Shown: positions 15,854 through 23,804 of the stretch, piece by piece
How the letters are laid out: the number at the start of each line of letters is the position of its first letter
Position numbering within the stretch: the first letter of the stretch is position 1
Origin: SIG480 sp045636165
GTDB lineage: Bacteria; Bacillota; Clostridia; Oscillospirales; JAAYXM01
Direction of reading: 5' to 3'
Length of the DNA stretch: 29,498 nt
Assembly (NCBI GenBank): GCA_045636165.1
Contig: JAZTWZ010000004.1
Location: forward strand, 1 to 29,498
Position numbers and translations under genes: made by a program
The notes under the pieces: model-generated
The model's database searches: none
What the model saw: only the letters and a program-made list of their open reading frames with translations
Told to the model about the DNA's origin: nothing

Positions 15854-15943
15854 GTAAAAAACTCACACGCCGTAACTTGGGTGCCGCTGTGTCGAAAGAT
15901 GGCGCCTCTGAATGACCGGTGTGGCGGTTAAAACAGAAGGAGG
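15854..15943 (+). promoter_or_regulatory. Candidate structured leader RNA upstream of rpsB
   Basis: The ~98-base leader is much richer in GC than flanking non-coding DNA and can fold. GGGTGCC (15879-15885) pairs with GGCGCCT (15901-15907), including wobble pairs. Inside it, GTC-GAAA-GAT (15891-15900) makes a small GNRA-capped hairpin. Outside it, CACAC (15864-15868) can pair with GTGTG (15919-15923), or alternatively CGCC (15868-15871) with GGCG (15923-15926). The two outer pairings exclude each other. The element ends just before the AGAAGGAGG ribosome site (15935-15943). Ribosomal protein genes are often controlled by leaders that bind their own protein, so S2 autoregulation is a reasonable inference, not shown. 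Confidence 0.5.
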
Positions 15944-15951
15944 AAAAAACA

Positions 15952-16698
15952 ATGTCACAGGTAATCTCAATGAAGCAGCTTCTTGAAGCAGGTGTTCACT
16001 TCGGACATCAGACAAGACGCTGGAACCCCAAAATGGCTCCGTATATCTTCACGGAGCGTAACGGTATCTACATCATCGATTTGCAGAAGACCGTTAAGAA
16101 AGTAGAAGAGGCTTATTTCTTCGCTCGCGATATCGCAGCAGAAGGCAAGAGCATTCTCTTCGTAGGTACAAAAAAGCAGGCTCAGGAGGCTATCAAGGAA
16201 GAAGCAGAGCGCGTAGGTATGTTCTATGTTAACGCTCGTTGGCTCGGCGGTATGCTCACAAACTTCAAGACAATGCGCCGTCGTATCGACCGCCTCAACC
16301 AGCTTAAGAAGATGGAAGAAGACGGAACATTCGATCTTCTCCTCAAGAAAGAAGTTATCAAGCTCCAGGCAGAGATTGCAAAGCTCGAGAAGTATCTCGG
16401 CGGAGTTAAGGAAATGAATAAGCTTCCGGGTGCAATGTTTATCGTTGACCCGCGCAAGGAGCGTAACGCTATTGCTGAAGCTCGCAGACTCGGTATCCCG
16501 GTAATCGCTATCGTTGATACAAACTGCGATCCTGAAGAAGTTGACTATGTAATCCCGGGTAACGATGACGCTATCCGTGCTATCAAGCTCATCTCTCAGA
16601 CAATTGCAAACGCTGTTGTTGAAGCTCGTCAGGGCGTTCAGGAAGAAGCTCCGGCAGAAGAAGCTGCAGCTCCGGCAGAAGAGGCAGTTGCTGAATAA
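15952..16698 (+). CDS. rpsB: 30S ribosomal protein S2
   Basis: S2 is an essential protein of the small ribosomal subunit, needed for S1 docking where S1 exists. The product is 248 residues from ATG 15952, which has AGAAGGAGG eight bases upstream. A longer frame from a GTG at 15919 runs through that ribosome site and is rejected. Typical motifs are MKQLLEAGVHFGHQTRRWNP, TERNGIYIIDLQKTV, RWLGGMLTNFKTM and PGAMFIVDPRKE. The last ~20 residues form an Ala/Glu/Pro-rich tail. tsf follows 34 bases later with no terminator between, the near-universal rpsB-tsf order. Confidence 0.99.
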   Translation: MSQVISMKQLLEAGVHFGHQTRRWNPKMAPYIFTERNGIYIIDLQKTVKKVEEAYFFARDIAAEGKSILFVGTKKQAQEAIKEEAERVGMFYVNARWLGGMLTNFKTMRRRIDRLNQLKKMEEDGTFDLLLKKEVIKLQAEIAKLEKYLGGVKEMNKLPGAMFIVDPRKERNAIAEARRLGIPVIAIVDTNCDPEEVDYVIPGNDDAIRAIKLISQTIANAVVEARQGVQEEAPAEEAAAPAEEAVAE

Positions 16699-16732
16699 TT
16701 TATTAGTTTAATATTAAGGAGAGTGTTACATT

Positions 16733-17644
16733 ATGGCTTTTACAGCTGCTGATGTTAAGGCACTTCGTGAATCTACGGGTGCAGGTATGATGGACTGCAA
16801 GAAGGCTCTTGCATCGTCCGATGGTGATATGGAAAAGGCAATGGAATTCCTTCGTGAGAAGGGCCTTGCTGCTGCTGCTAAGAAGGCAGGCAGAATTGCT
16901 GCTGAAGGTATGGTTTTCGGTACAGCAAACGCAGAAGCTGGTGTTGTTGTTGAAATCAACAGCGAAACAGACTTCGTTGCAAAGAATGCAGACTTCCAGA
17001 AGTTCGCTTCTGATGTTGCAGAAACAATTCTTGCAAACAAGCCTGCAGATGTAGATGCACTTATGGAGTGCAAGTGCGCAGGTTCTGATATGACTGTTGC
17101 AGAAGCTCTTCAGGACAAGATTCTTACAATCGGTGAGAACATCAAAATCCGTCGTTTCGCACTTTGCGAGGGTGGCGTAAATGTTACCTATATGCACATG
17201 GGTGGTAAGATCGGCGTTCTTATCAATATGGAAGTTTCTGACAACCTCAAGGGTAACGATGCAGTTGCAGCTCTCGGTCGTGGAGTCGCAATGCAGATTG
17301 CTGCTATGAGCCCGTCATGGCTTGACAGCTCAGAGGTTCCGGCAGATGTTCTTGCAAAGGAAAAGGAAATCCTCACAGCTCAGGCTATCAACGAAGGTAA
17401 GCCGCAGGCTGTTGCTGAGAAGATGGTTATGGGTAGAATCAAGAAGTTCTACGCTGAGAACTGTCTCCTCGAGCAGGAATATGTTCAGGGCGATAAGATT
17501 TCAGTTTCACAGCACATTGCAAATGTTGCAAAAGAGCTTGGTGGCGAAATCAAGATCACAAAGTTCGTTCGTTTTGAGAAGGGCGAAGGCCTTGAGAAGC
17601 GTGAAGACAACTTCGCTGAAGAAGTTGCAAGCATGATGAAGTAA
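16733..17644 (+). CDS. tsf: Translation elongation factor Ts
   Basis: EF-Ts is the nucleotide exchange factor that recycles EF-Tu from its GDP form. The product is 303 residues, close to the 293 of B. subtilis. The N-terminal UBA-like motif VKALRESTGAGMMDCKKAL (about residues 6-24) and the core EINSETDFVAKN (about 74-85), which holds the TDF contact to EF-Tu, are both intact. The ribosome site AAGGAG is 11-12 bases before ATG 16733. Its codon choice matches that of a highly expressed gene. It is the second gene of rpsB-tsf; a strong terminator lies 87 bases after the stop. Confidence 0.99.
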   Translation: MAFTAADVKALRESTGAGMMDCKKALASSDGDMEKAMEFLREKGLAAAAKKAGRIAAEGMVFGTANAEAGVVVEINSETDFVAKNADFQKFASDVAETILANKPADVDALMECKCAGSDMTVAEALQDKILTIGENIKIRRFALCEGGVNVTYMHMGGKIGVLINMEVSDNLKGNDAVAALGRGVAMQIAAMSPSWLDSSEVPADVLAKEKEILTAQAINEGKPQAVAEKMVMGRIKKFYAENCLLEQEYVQGDKISVSQHIANVAKELGGEIKITKFVRFEKGEGLEKREDNFAEEVASMMK

Positions 17645-17730
17645 AATTCATAAATTAAAGCGCACGGTACGGCGGTTCTTCATAGGGAGAATTCGGTTTT
17701 GGCTTGCAGTTTTCCGCTTATAGTGCACAA

Positions 17731-17766
17731 AAAAATACGGACATACGCTAGTATGTCCGTATTTTT
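17731..17766. terminator. Strong bidirectional terminator after tsf
   Basis: A perfect 16-bp stem (17731-17746 with 17751-17766, core TACGGACATAC/GTATGTCCGTA) has a GCTA loop. A and T runs form the stem base, so it works for both the convergent tsf and the small gene at 17805. Confidence 0.95.
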
Positions 17767-17804
17767 ATATTTATCCAGATGTGGCCTTTCTGACATATCC
17801 TTTT

Positions 17805-18014
17805 TTACAGTGAAAAATCTTTTTCTGAAAACGCATTCTTTTCGAGTAGAGTCTCTTCGGGGGGAATGCGCTTTGTAGCATCGTAAGAAAACTTTCTGCA
17901 CTTATATCCGAGAGAAACTATGCCATGCTTCTGGCAAATGGCCTCATCATCGTTGATTTTTTTACTGTACATACAAACAGCACAGCGTTTTTCTATATCT
18001 TTTGAAAACAGCAT
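17805..18014 (-). CDS. Small four-cysteine protein of unknown function
   Basis: A 69-residue protein with Cys11, Cys14, Cys27 and Cys39 (pattern C-x2-C-x12-C-x11-C) and the stretch CRKFSYDATKRIPP. From memory, small proteins of this look, with a KRIPP motif after the last Cys, recur in clostridial genomes; I know of no assigned function. The four cysteines suggest a metal (probably zinc) site. The start ATG at 18014 has AGAGGTG at a good distance. It lies 45 bases after the stop of the ylbJ-like gene on the same strand and could be its last operon member. The bidirectional terminator follows. The clean ribosome site, conserved-looking motif and non-overlap with other genes support a real gene. 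Confidence 0.75.
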   Translation of the reverse strand: MLFSKDIEKRCAVCMYSKKINDDEAICQKHGIVSLGYKCRKFSYDATKRIPPEETLLEKNAFSEKDFSL

Positions 18015-18059
18015 ATCAAAACACCTCTTAATTCTTCCTGTTTATAATATACACTAAAT

Positions 18060-19124
18060 TCAAACACTTTTCCAGCCTTTTTTGAAAAAAATAAGAAAAA
18101 GAAGCAAAATTAAAAGGCTTGAGGCAGGAAAAATGCTTTTTTGAACAGTAAAAGGTGTGAATGTTGAAACATAATTGAAGATTCGAGTTTTTGATACGAA
18201 AAACGAAATGATGCCACTTATTATTCCTTGCAGGAGTTTTCCGAGAAAATACTGTGAGGTATCGATGTCGGTGTCCCGAAGCAAGCTTAAGGTTTGAAAA
18301 TGGACGCAAAAACCGCCAAAACCGAGAAAAATTGAGATAATAATGAAAGATGTCCTGAAATCTGAAATTTTTGATATTTCGTATGCTCCTGTCGTCATTT
18401 CAAGAATACCGCAGAAGATTGCACGGAATACTTCGAGAAGCGTGCTTGGAAGAGCTATAGATTTCAAAAGACTTGTGATTACGGCAAAAAAAGTTATATA
18501 TGCAGAAATTGTGAGTGACGAGGAAAGTGCAGAGCTTACCGAATCTGTAAATGCAAAAGAAAAAGAGGGACGGGGATTGCATTTATTTATTCTTGCTTCC
18601 GTTGTCTTTATTGGTGAAAAAATTTTAAACAGAAAGCCGGCCGCAACGGCTGAGAAAATATGAATAAAAAGCAGGAGAAAACCGATCTTCAAAGATGAAA
18701 AAATACCGATTCCGATAGTGCTGAGTATGAAAGCAGGTCCTGCGTTGTTGCAAAAGGCGAGAAGTCGCGAAGCTTCTGTTTTTGAAATCTCTTTATCTTT
18801 ATATAAAGCGGCACAGACGGATGCCCCAATCGGGTATCCGCTTATCATTCCGAGAAGAAGAGGAGGAAAAGAGGCTTCTCCAAGTGAAAAAACGGGTTTC
18901 ATAATACCTTTGAAGAGATTCTGGAGAGGGCTTGCAAGTTTCAGATTCGAAATAAGCTTTGTTAGGACAAGAAAAGGGAACAGTGACGGAATTACCGATT
19001 TTACGCATAATTCCATCGCATCAATGACGGCGTTATTGACAACAGACGGGAAGTAGAGAAAGGAGCTGATAAGAAGGAGTGTGCACAAGGATATAAATGC
19101 CAAGAAGAGTTTTTTTGTGTGCAT
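18060..19124 (-). CDS. ylbJ: YlbJ-like sporulation integral membrane protein
   Basis: This 354-residue polytopic protein resembles YlbJ, a sporulation membrane protein with nucleoside-transporter gate-like repeats; YlbJ of B. subtilis is needed for proper spore cortex. The family stretch VKSVIPSLFPFLVLTKLI, then LLGMISGYPIGASVCAALY and LLAFCNNAGPAFILSTIG, is well preserved. About eight hydrophobic segments are present, starting with LFLAFISLCTLLLISSFLYF. A frame open to 19178 offers an upstream ATG without any ribosome site; ATG 19124 follows AAGGAG at a slightly long gap (about 11 bases) and starts MHTKKLFLAF, so it is chosen. It is divergent from rlmB. The transported molecule, if any, is unknown. 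Confidence 0.88.
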   Translation of the reverse strand: MHTKKLFLAFISLCTLLLISSFLYFPSVVNNAVIDAMELCVKSVIPSLFPFLVLTKLISNLKLASPLQNLFKGIMKPVFSLGEASFPPLLLGMISGYPIGASVCAALYKDKEISKTEASRLLAFCNNAGPAFILSTIGIGIFSSLKIGFLLLFIHIFSAVAAGFLFKIFSPIKTTEARINKCNPRPSFSFAFTDSVSSALSSSLTISAYITFFAVITSLLKSIALPSTLLEVFRAIFCGILEMTTGAYEISKISDFRTSFIIISIFLGFGGFCVHFQTLSLLRDTDIDTSQYFLGKLLQGIISGIISFFVSKTRIFNYVSTFTPFTVQKSIFPASSLLILLLFLIFFKKGWKSV

Positions 19125-19177
19125 TTTTAAACATTCTCCTTTTAATAAAAAAACAATATAAATTTTAAAAATTTTCA

Positions 19178-19206
19178 TTTAAATTCGAGAGATTTCGTGG
19201 TATAAT
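19178..19206 (+). promoter_or_regulatory. Probable sigma-A promoter of the rlmB-era-recO-mutS2 cluster
   Basis: A perfect -10 TATAAT (19201-19206) has TTTAAA (19178-19183, 4/6 match) 17 bases upstream. It lies in the divergent gap between the ylbJ-like gene and rlmB. Confidence 0.6.
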
Positions 19207-19249
19207 ATATCTGTATAGTTTTGTTTAAATGCAGACAGAGGAGAAACCT

Positions 19250-20017
19250 ATGAACAGAAAGCAGATGGGTAACGATTTTCCCGAAAAAGAAAAGTACATA
19301 ATTGAGGGCAGAAACTCTGTTTTTGAAGCATTACGGAGCGGAAGAGCCATTGATAAGGTTATCTATGCCGAGGGCGACAAAAACATTTCACATATTCTTG
19401 CTGCGGCAAAGAGTGCTGGCGTTGTAGTTTCGAAATGCGATAAGAGAAAGCTCGATTCTTTAAGTCGCAGTGGAGCGCATCAGGGCGTTATTGCATTTGC
19501 GGCAGCTCATGAATACAGCACAGTTGAGGAAATTCTCGAAAATGCTGAAAAAAGCGGAAGAGCACCGCTTATCGTAGTCTGTGATGAGATTTCTGACCCG
19601 CATAATCTTGGTGCGATTATACGAAGTGCTGAGGCTGCAGGTGCCCACGGCGTAATTATCCCCAAGCGCAGAAACGCAGGGCTTACAGCGGTTGTTTCAA
19701 AAGTTTCTTCGGGTGCAATTGAGCATATTCCCGTGGCGCGCGTTTCAAATATCCCGTCAACTCTCAATGACCTCAAAAAGAAGGGCTTATGGGTATATGG
19801 AACGGGGCTTACTGCAACTGCATCATCACTTTATCAAACCGACCTAAAGGGTGCATCGGTTATCGTAATCGGATCTGAGGGCGACGGAATGGGGCGTCTT
19901 GTCAGTGAGTGCTGTGATGTTATAGTCAAGATTCCGATGCTTGGAAAAACCCAGTCCCTGAACGCTTCTGCAGCAGCTGCTGTCGTTCTGTTTGAGGCAT
20001 TGAGACAGAGAAGTTAG
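19250..20017 (+). CDS. rlmB: 23S rRNA 2'-O-ribose methyltransferase, RlmB/TrmH family
   Basis: This SPOUT-class methyltransferase is predicted to methylate a ribose 2'-OH in 23S rRNA (Gm2251 in E. coli). From ATG 19250 the protein is 255 residues. An N-terminal substrate-binding domain begins YIIEGRNSVFEALRSG (about 16-31). The knotted SAM domain holds DEISDPHNLGAIIRSAEAAG, VIGSEGDGMG and the final PMLGKTQSLNASAAAAVVLFEAL. The ATG at 19229 lacks a ribosome site; the one at 19250 follows GGAG by six bases. Other TrmH-family targets (tRNA Gm18, or rRNA at another site) cannot be ruled out. It leads a co-oriented run through mutS2. Confidence 0.92.
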   Translation: MNRKQMGNDFPEKEKYIIEGRNSVFEALRSGRAIDKVIYAEGDKNISHILAAAKSAGVVVSKCDKRKLDSLSRSGAHQGVIAFAAAHEYSTVEEILENAEKSGRAPLIVVCDEISDPHNLGAIIRSAEAAGAHGVIIPKRRNAGLTAVVSKVSSGAIEHIPVARVSNIPSTLNDLKKKGLWVYGTGLTATASSLYQTDLKGASVIVIGSEGDGMGRLVSECCDVIVKIPMLGKTQSLNASAAAAVVLFEALRQRS

Positions 20018-20042
20018 AATTTTCAGAAAGGAGCATCTTGTT

Positions 20043-22121
20043 ATGGAAAAAGATAAAAAAATATTCGAAACAGTCTCAGATATGTCCGTTCAGGATGTTC
20101 TGGATGAAATAAATGCAAGTTCCTTCGAGTTTGACGAAGAAGATATGAATCTCGAAGATGTTCTTGCTGAATTTTCGGAAACAGGAGAAAAAACGAAGAA
20201 GTCGCCCGAAATCGTAAAAGAGCGCAAACAAGAAATCGTAGAAGAAGCAGAAGACACAATAACTGATATATCAGATACCAAAGAAAACATAAAACTTGTC
20301 GATACGATTGTCCGCCCGTGGGAAAACGGTGTTTACGGGGACATGAAGATCAATGAAGCTAAACCTGAAAAGATAAAAAAGGAGAAGAAAAGGCGTAATA
20401 CGAGCCTTTCTGAAACCTTCGATACTTTTACGAGAAGCGAGCTGTTTGAAGAAAAAATACAGTCTGAGCCGCTTGAAATGCGTTCAGTAGAAGAGATTAT
20501 CAAGGAAGACCGTAAGCTTTCAAAGCTCTTGGGACTTCGCGTCACAGCGCTTTTGGTGCTTTCGGTTCTCTCATGTTATCTCGCTTTTGCGGCACCGCTT
20601 AAATGGTATCTTCCGAACTTTATTTCGTATATTTCCCATCCGTTCAGATATTTGTTCTTAACGGCGTTTTTCCAGGTTATGGCAATGCTTCTTTCGGTAG
20701 ATGTTATTTCAAAGGGAATCTCCCGTATAGCGAGCCTGCATCCGAATATCGATTCAGCAATCACATTTTCATCATTGGCATCACTTATCCATGTAATTAC
20801 AATAATGGCAGCCCCCCATTGGAAAGGTTGGCTTCCGTACAGTTGTATTTCCGTCCTTACGCTGTTTTTTGCGATATACAGCAAATGGATAAACACACGC
20901 GCAATCTGCAGAGCTTGTAAGACTGTCAAATCTGCAAAAATGCCGAGTGTTGTTCATATAACAAACAGATATGATGAAGTAAATATAATAAAACAGGGAA
21001 CTTATGACACCTCTTCATTTATATCGCATATAAACGATAAAGATGCCTCGCGTACATTCTGGTCGTTCTTGTCTCCGATTGTTATTATCGGCTCAATTGT
21101 TTTTGCAGGAGTTGCGTCTATAGGAACGGGTGCACCTGAGCATTTCTTCTGGGCTCTTGCGGCGATTTCGTCGGTATCAACACCGTTCTTTACAACGCTT
21201 TGCTTTATTCATCCGTTCTCGGTTACGGAAAAGAGACTTTCCTTGATAGGTGCGGCGATTTCGGGATGGTTTTCAGCTACGAACCTTTCTAAAAAAGCAA
21301 ACTTCATTGTATGTGATGAGGATGTTTTCCCGAAGGGAACAATTACTCTTCACGGCCTCAAGGTTTTAGGTGCATTCTCTCTTGAACAGACAGTTTGTTA
21401 TGCTGCAAGTATAATTGCGGAGACGAAAAGCGGTCTTTCGGGAGTTTTTGCTGATTTATTGAAGAGCAGATATGGAGAAACCATTGAGGTAACAAACCTC
21501 AAATATCACGAATCGGGCGGAATAGAAGCCCAGATAGGCGAAGATAATGTTCTTGTGGGAAGTTCAGCCTTCATGCTCCGCATGGGAGTTAAGCTTGATG
21601 CCGCAACAAAGACGAAAAACGCTGTATTTATAGCGATAAACAAAGAACCTGCAGGCGTGTTCAATGTTAATTACAAGGCGAATATCGAGGTTGAGAGAGC
21701 ACTTCATATAATGGTCAAGAAAAAAATCCCCGTTGTTCTTGCTGTGAGAGACTTTAATCTTCTTCCGATGATGGTTGAAGATGTGTTCGGACTGAAAGAC
21801 GGTTCTCTCGAATATCCTGAAATAGAAGAAAGAATCGATTTATCGGCAGACGAGCAGTTTACAGACAGTGATGCTTGTGCTGTAATAACCAGAAGCGGTC
21901 TGTATCCGTTTGCGGAGTCTGTCATAGCGGCTAAGAAGCTAAGAAAGGTTACAGTAAGAAACATCTGCCTTACCTGCATCGGGTCAATCGTCGGAATGCT
22001 TCTTATGTTCTATCTTACCTTTATGCAGAGACCGATTCTCATAACGCCTCATACGGTGTTCGTATATATGATGATGTGGATGATACCGACATATTTACTG
22101 TCGGTGCGTGTAAAGAAGTAA
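20043..22121 (+). CDS. Degenerate P-type-ATPase-like membrane protein (predicted catalytically dead)
   Basis: This 692-residue protein is not a known enzyme as it stands. Residues 1-160 are hydrophilic and strongly charged. Eight hydrophobic segments follow at about 163-185, 203-222, 238-258, 266-285, 341-363, 366-390, 638-660 and 668-688. The 4+2+2 spacing is that of heavy-metal (P1B) P-type ATPases. The big loop (390-637) keeps family-like pieces: FIVCDED where CDKTGT should be (Asp425 kept, KTGT lost), VLVGSS at 503-508, and LAVRDFN at 566-572 in place of the TGDN motif. The CPC motif in helix six is replaced by VSTPF, no GDGxND motif is seen, and the actuator loop between helices four and five is only ~55 residues with no TGE. 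It lies between rlmB (25-base gap, GGAG site) and era (22-base gap). The frame is intact and its codon use matches its neighbours, so it looks like a maintained pseudo-ATPase rather than a decaying gene. Confidence 0.75.
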   Translation: MEKDKKIFETVSDMSVQDVLDEINASSFEFDEEDMNLEDVLAEFSETGEKTKKSPEIVKERKQEIVEEAEDTITDISDTKENIKLVDTIVRPWENGVYGDMKINEAKPEKIKKEKKRRNTSLSETFDTFTRSELFEEKIQSEPLEMRSVEEIIKEDRKLSKLLGLRVTALLVLSVLSCYLAFAAPLKWYLPNFISYISHPFRYLFLTAFFQVMAMLLSVDVISKGISRIASLHPNIDSAITFSSLASLIHVITIMAAPHWKGWLPYSCISVLTLFFAIYSKWINTRAICRACKTVKSAKMPSVVHITNRYDEVNIIKQGTYDTSSFISHINDKDASRTFWSFLSPIVIIGSIVFAGVASIGTGAPEHFFWALAAISSVSTPFFTTLCFIHPFSVTEKRLSLIGAAISGWFSATNLSKKANFIVCDEDVFPKGTITLHGLKVLGAFSLEQTVCYAASIIAETKSGLSGVFADLLKSRYGETIEVTNLKYHESGGIEAQIGEDNVLVGSSAFMLRMGVKLDAATKTKNAVFIAINKEPAGVFNVNYKANIEVERALHIMVKKKIPVVLAVRDFNLLPMMVEDVFGLKDGSLEYPEIEERIDLSADEQFTDSDACAVITRSGLYPFAESVIAAKKLRKVTVRNICLTCIGSIVGMLLMFYLTFMQRPILITPHTVFVYMMMWMIPTYLLSVRVKK

Positions 22122-22143
22122 GCTTTACAGAAAGGAAAACACT

Positions 22144-23034
22144 ATGGAAATCAAGAAATCGGGAATGGTTGCAATCATAGGTCGTCCGAATGTCGGAAAA
22201 TCGACTCTTGTCAATGCTTTTGCAGGAGAGAAAATAGCGATAGTTTCCGACAAACCGCAGACGACGCGAAACAGAATCTGCGGAATAATTAACCGCGGTA
22301 GTACTCAATATGTTTTCCTTGATACTCCGGGAATGCATAAGCCTAAAAGTCATCTCGGCGAATATATGGTCAAGGTAGCGGGCGACTCTATTTCAGATGT
22401 CGATGCTGTGCTTATGCTTGTTGCGCCGGTTGCAAATATAGGTGATATTGAAAAAGATATTATTGCGAAAATTGCCCAGAGCAATGTTCCTGCAATTCTT
22501 CTTATAAACAAAATCGACACGGTTGACAAAGCTGAAATTTTCCCGGTTATCGAAGCTTACAGCAAAGCATATAATTTTGAGGCGATAATTCCGATTTCGG
22601 CAGCAAACCGTGACGGTCTTGATAATATTTATGATGAGCTTGATAAATTTATCCCCGAAGGTCCGGCTTTGTTTCCTGATGATATGGTTTCAGACCAGCC
22701 GGAGAAGCAGATGGTTTCTGAGATTATCAGAGAAAAGCTTCTCCGCCTTTTAAATCACGAAATCCCTCACGGGACAGCGGTTGAGATAACTCGTTTTACA
22801 GAGCGCGATAACGGAATTATTGATGTTGTTGCGACCATATATTGTGAAAAAGAAACTCATAAAGGAATTATAATCGGCAAACGCGGTGCAATGCTCAAGA
22901 AAGTAGGCGAGAGTGCGCGTCGTGATATTGAACGCTTTATGGGAACAAAGGTTTATCTTGAAACCTGGGTAAAAGTGAAGGAAAACTGGCGTGATAACGA
23001 TGTTCTCATCAAGAATTTTGGTTACGAATTATAG
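22144..23034 (+). CDS. era: GTPase Era
   Basis: Era is an essential GTPase that binds 16S rRNA and helps 30S subunit maturation. The product is 296 residues, as expected. The GTPase motifs are G1 GRPNVGKST (13-21), G3 DTPG (60-63), G4 NKID (about 122-125) and G5 SAAN. The C-terminal KH RNA-binding domain has IIIGKRGAMLKKVGESARRDIERFMG with the usual GKxG loop, and ends in the typical VKVKENWRDND. The start ATG 22144 is preceded by GAAAGG. It sits between the P-type-ATPase-like gene and recO. Confidence 0.98.
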   Translation: MEIKKSGMVAIIGRPNVGKSTLVNAFAGEKIAIVSDKPQTTRNRICGIINRGSTQYVFLDTPGMHKPKSHLGEYMVKVAGDSISDVDAVLMLVAPVANIGDIEKDIIAKIAQSNVPAILLINKIDTVDKAEIFPVIEAYSKAYNFEAIIPISAANRDGLDNIYDELDKFIPEGPALFPDDMVSDQPEKQMVSEIIREKLLRLLNHEIPHGTAVEITRFTERDNGIIDVVATIYCEKETHKGIIIGKRGAMLKKVGESARRDIERFMGTKVYLETWVKVKENWRDNDVLIKNFGYEL

Positions 23035-23069
23035 TGTAAAGCTATTTTACTTTATTGGCGGTGTTACCC

Positions 23070-23801
23070 TTGCAGATTGTAGATAAAGGACTTATATTGC
23101 GCGAAACGCCGTATAAAGAGGCTGATGTGATGCTTACGGTGCTTACCGAGTGTCAGGGAAAGCTCTCTGTAATGGCGAGGGGCGCAAAAAGAAAGGGCAG
23201 TAAGCTTTCGTCAGCTATACAGCTTTTTTCTTATTCGGAGTTTACCCTGTATGAGAATGCAGGGAAATATACTCTGAATGAGGCAGAGTCTCTTGAGATG
23301 TTTTACGGCATACGAGGCGATATAGTAAAGCTTGCTCTCGCGTCATATTTTGCAGAAGTTCTTGACCAGGCGGCAGATGAAGAGGCGATAAACCCCGAAC
23401 TTTTACGCCTTGGTCTTAACTCTTTTTTTGCGCTTTCCAAAACCTCTATCGAAAAGGAAAAATTAAAAGCAGCATTTGAACTTAAAATTGCCCATTTTTC
23501 GGGATATACGCCGAATCTCTCAAGTTGCGTTTGCTGCAATTCGTGTGATGATATCGCTTTTTTTGATGTATTGAACGGTGGCGTTGTTTGCGAGAAGTGC
23601 GCTTTCGGAAGAAGGTTTCCGATTGATGCAAGTGTTCTTGATGCGATGCGCTTTATAATCAGAGAAGATGTAAAGCGTATTTATTCATTTTCAATAAATG
23701 AGGAATCAATGAAGAAACTCTCAAAAATAACCAACGAGTATTTAAGAATTCATTTTGACAGAAACTTTAAAACAGATACATTTTATAAAGGTTTGATTTA
23801 A
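23070..23801 (+). CDS. recO: DNA repair protein RecO
   Basis: RecO works with RecR/RecF to load RecA on SSB-coated DNA. From TTG 23070 the protein is 243 residues and starts MQIVDKGLILRETPYKEADVML, which matches the usual start of the family's OB-fold domain. Other non-ATG codons lie upstream in frame (TTG 23055, GTG 23061), but GGCGGTG at 23057-23063 is the only Shine-Dalgarno-like sequence and is six bases before 23070. This choice is moderately secure. The zinc-finger cysteines are present: C156-x2-C159 and C174-x2-C177. It follows era by 35 bases and ends four bases before mutS2; era-recO is a common pairing in Firmicutes. Confidence 0.94.
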   Translation: MQIVDKGLILRETPYKEADVMLTVLTECQGKLSVMARGAKRKGSKLSSAIQLFSYSEFTLYENAGKYTLNEAESLEMFYGIRGDIVKLALASYFAEVLDQAADEEAINPELLRLGLNSFFALSKTSIEKEKLKAAFELKIAHFSGYTPNLSSCVCCNSCDDIAFFDVLNGGVVCEKCAFGRRFPIDASVLDAMRFIIREDVKRIYSFSINEESMKKLSKITNEYLRIHFDRNFKTDTFYKGLI

Positions 23802-23804
23802 GTT

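Noticed and set aside
16703..17197. 164-residue Cys-rich open frame on the - strand across tsf
   Set aside because: It is antisense to the start of tsf; the cysteines come from GCA/GCT alanine codons read backwards. No ribosome site or promoter is visible.
20576..20929. 117-residue - strand frame inside the P-type-ATPase-like gene
   Set aside because: It is antisense to membrane helices of the real gene with no start signals.
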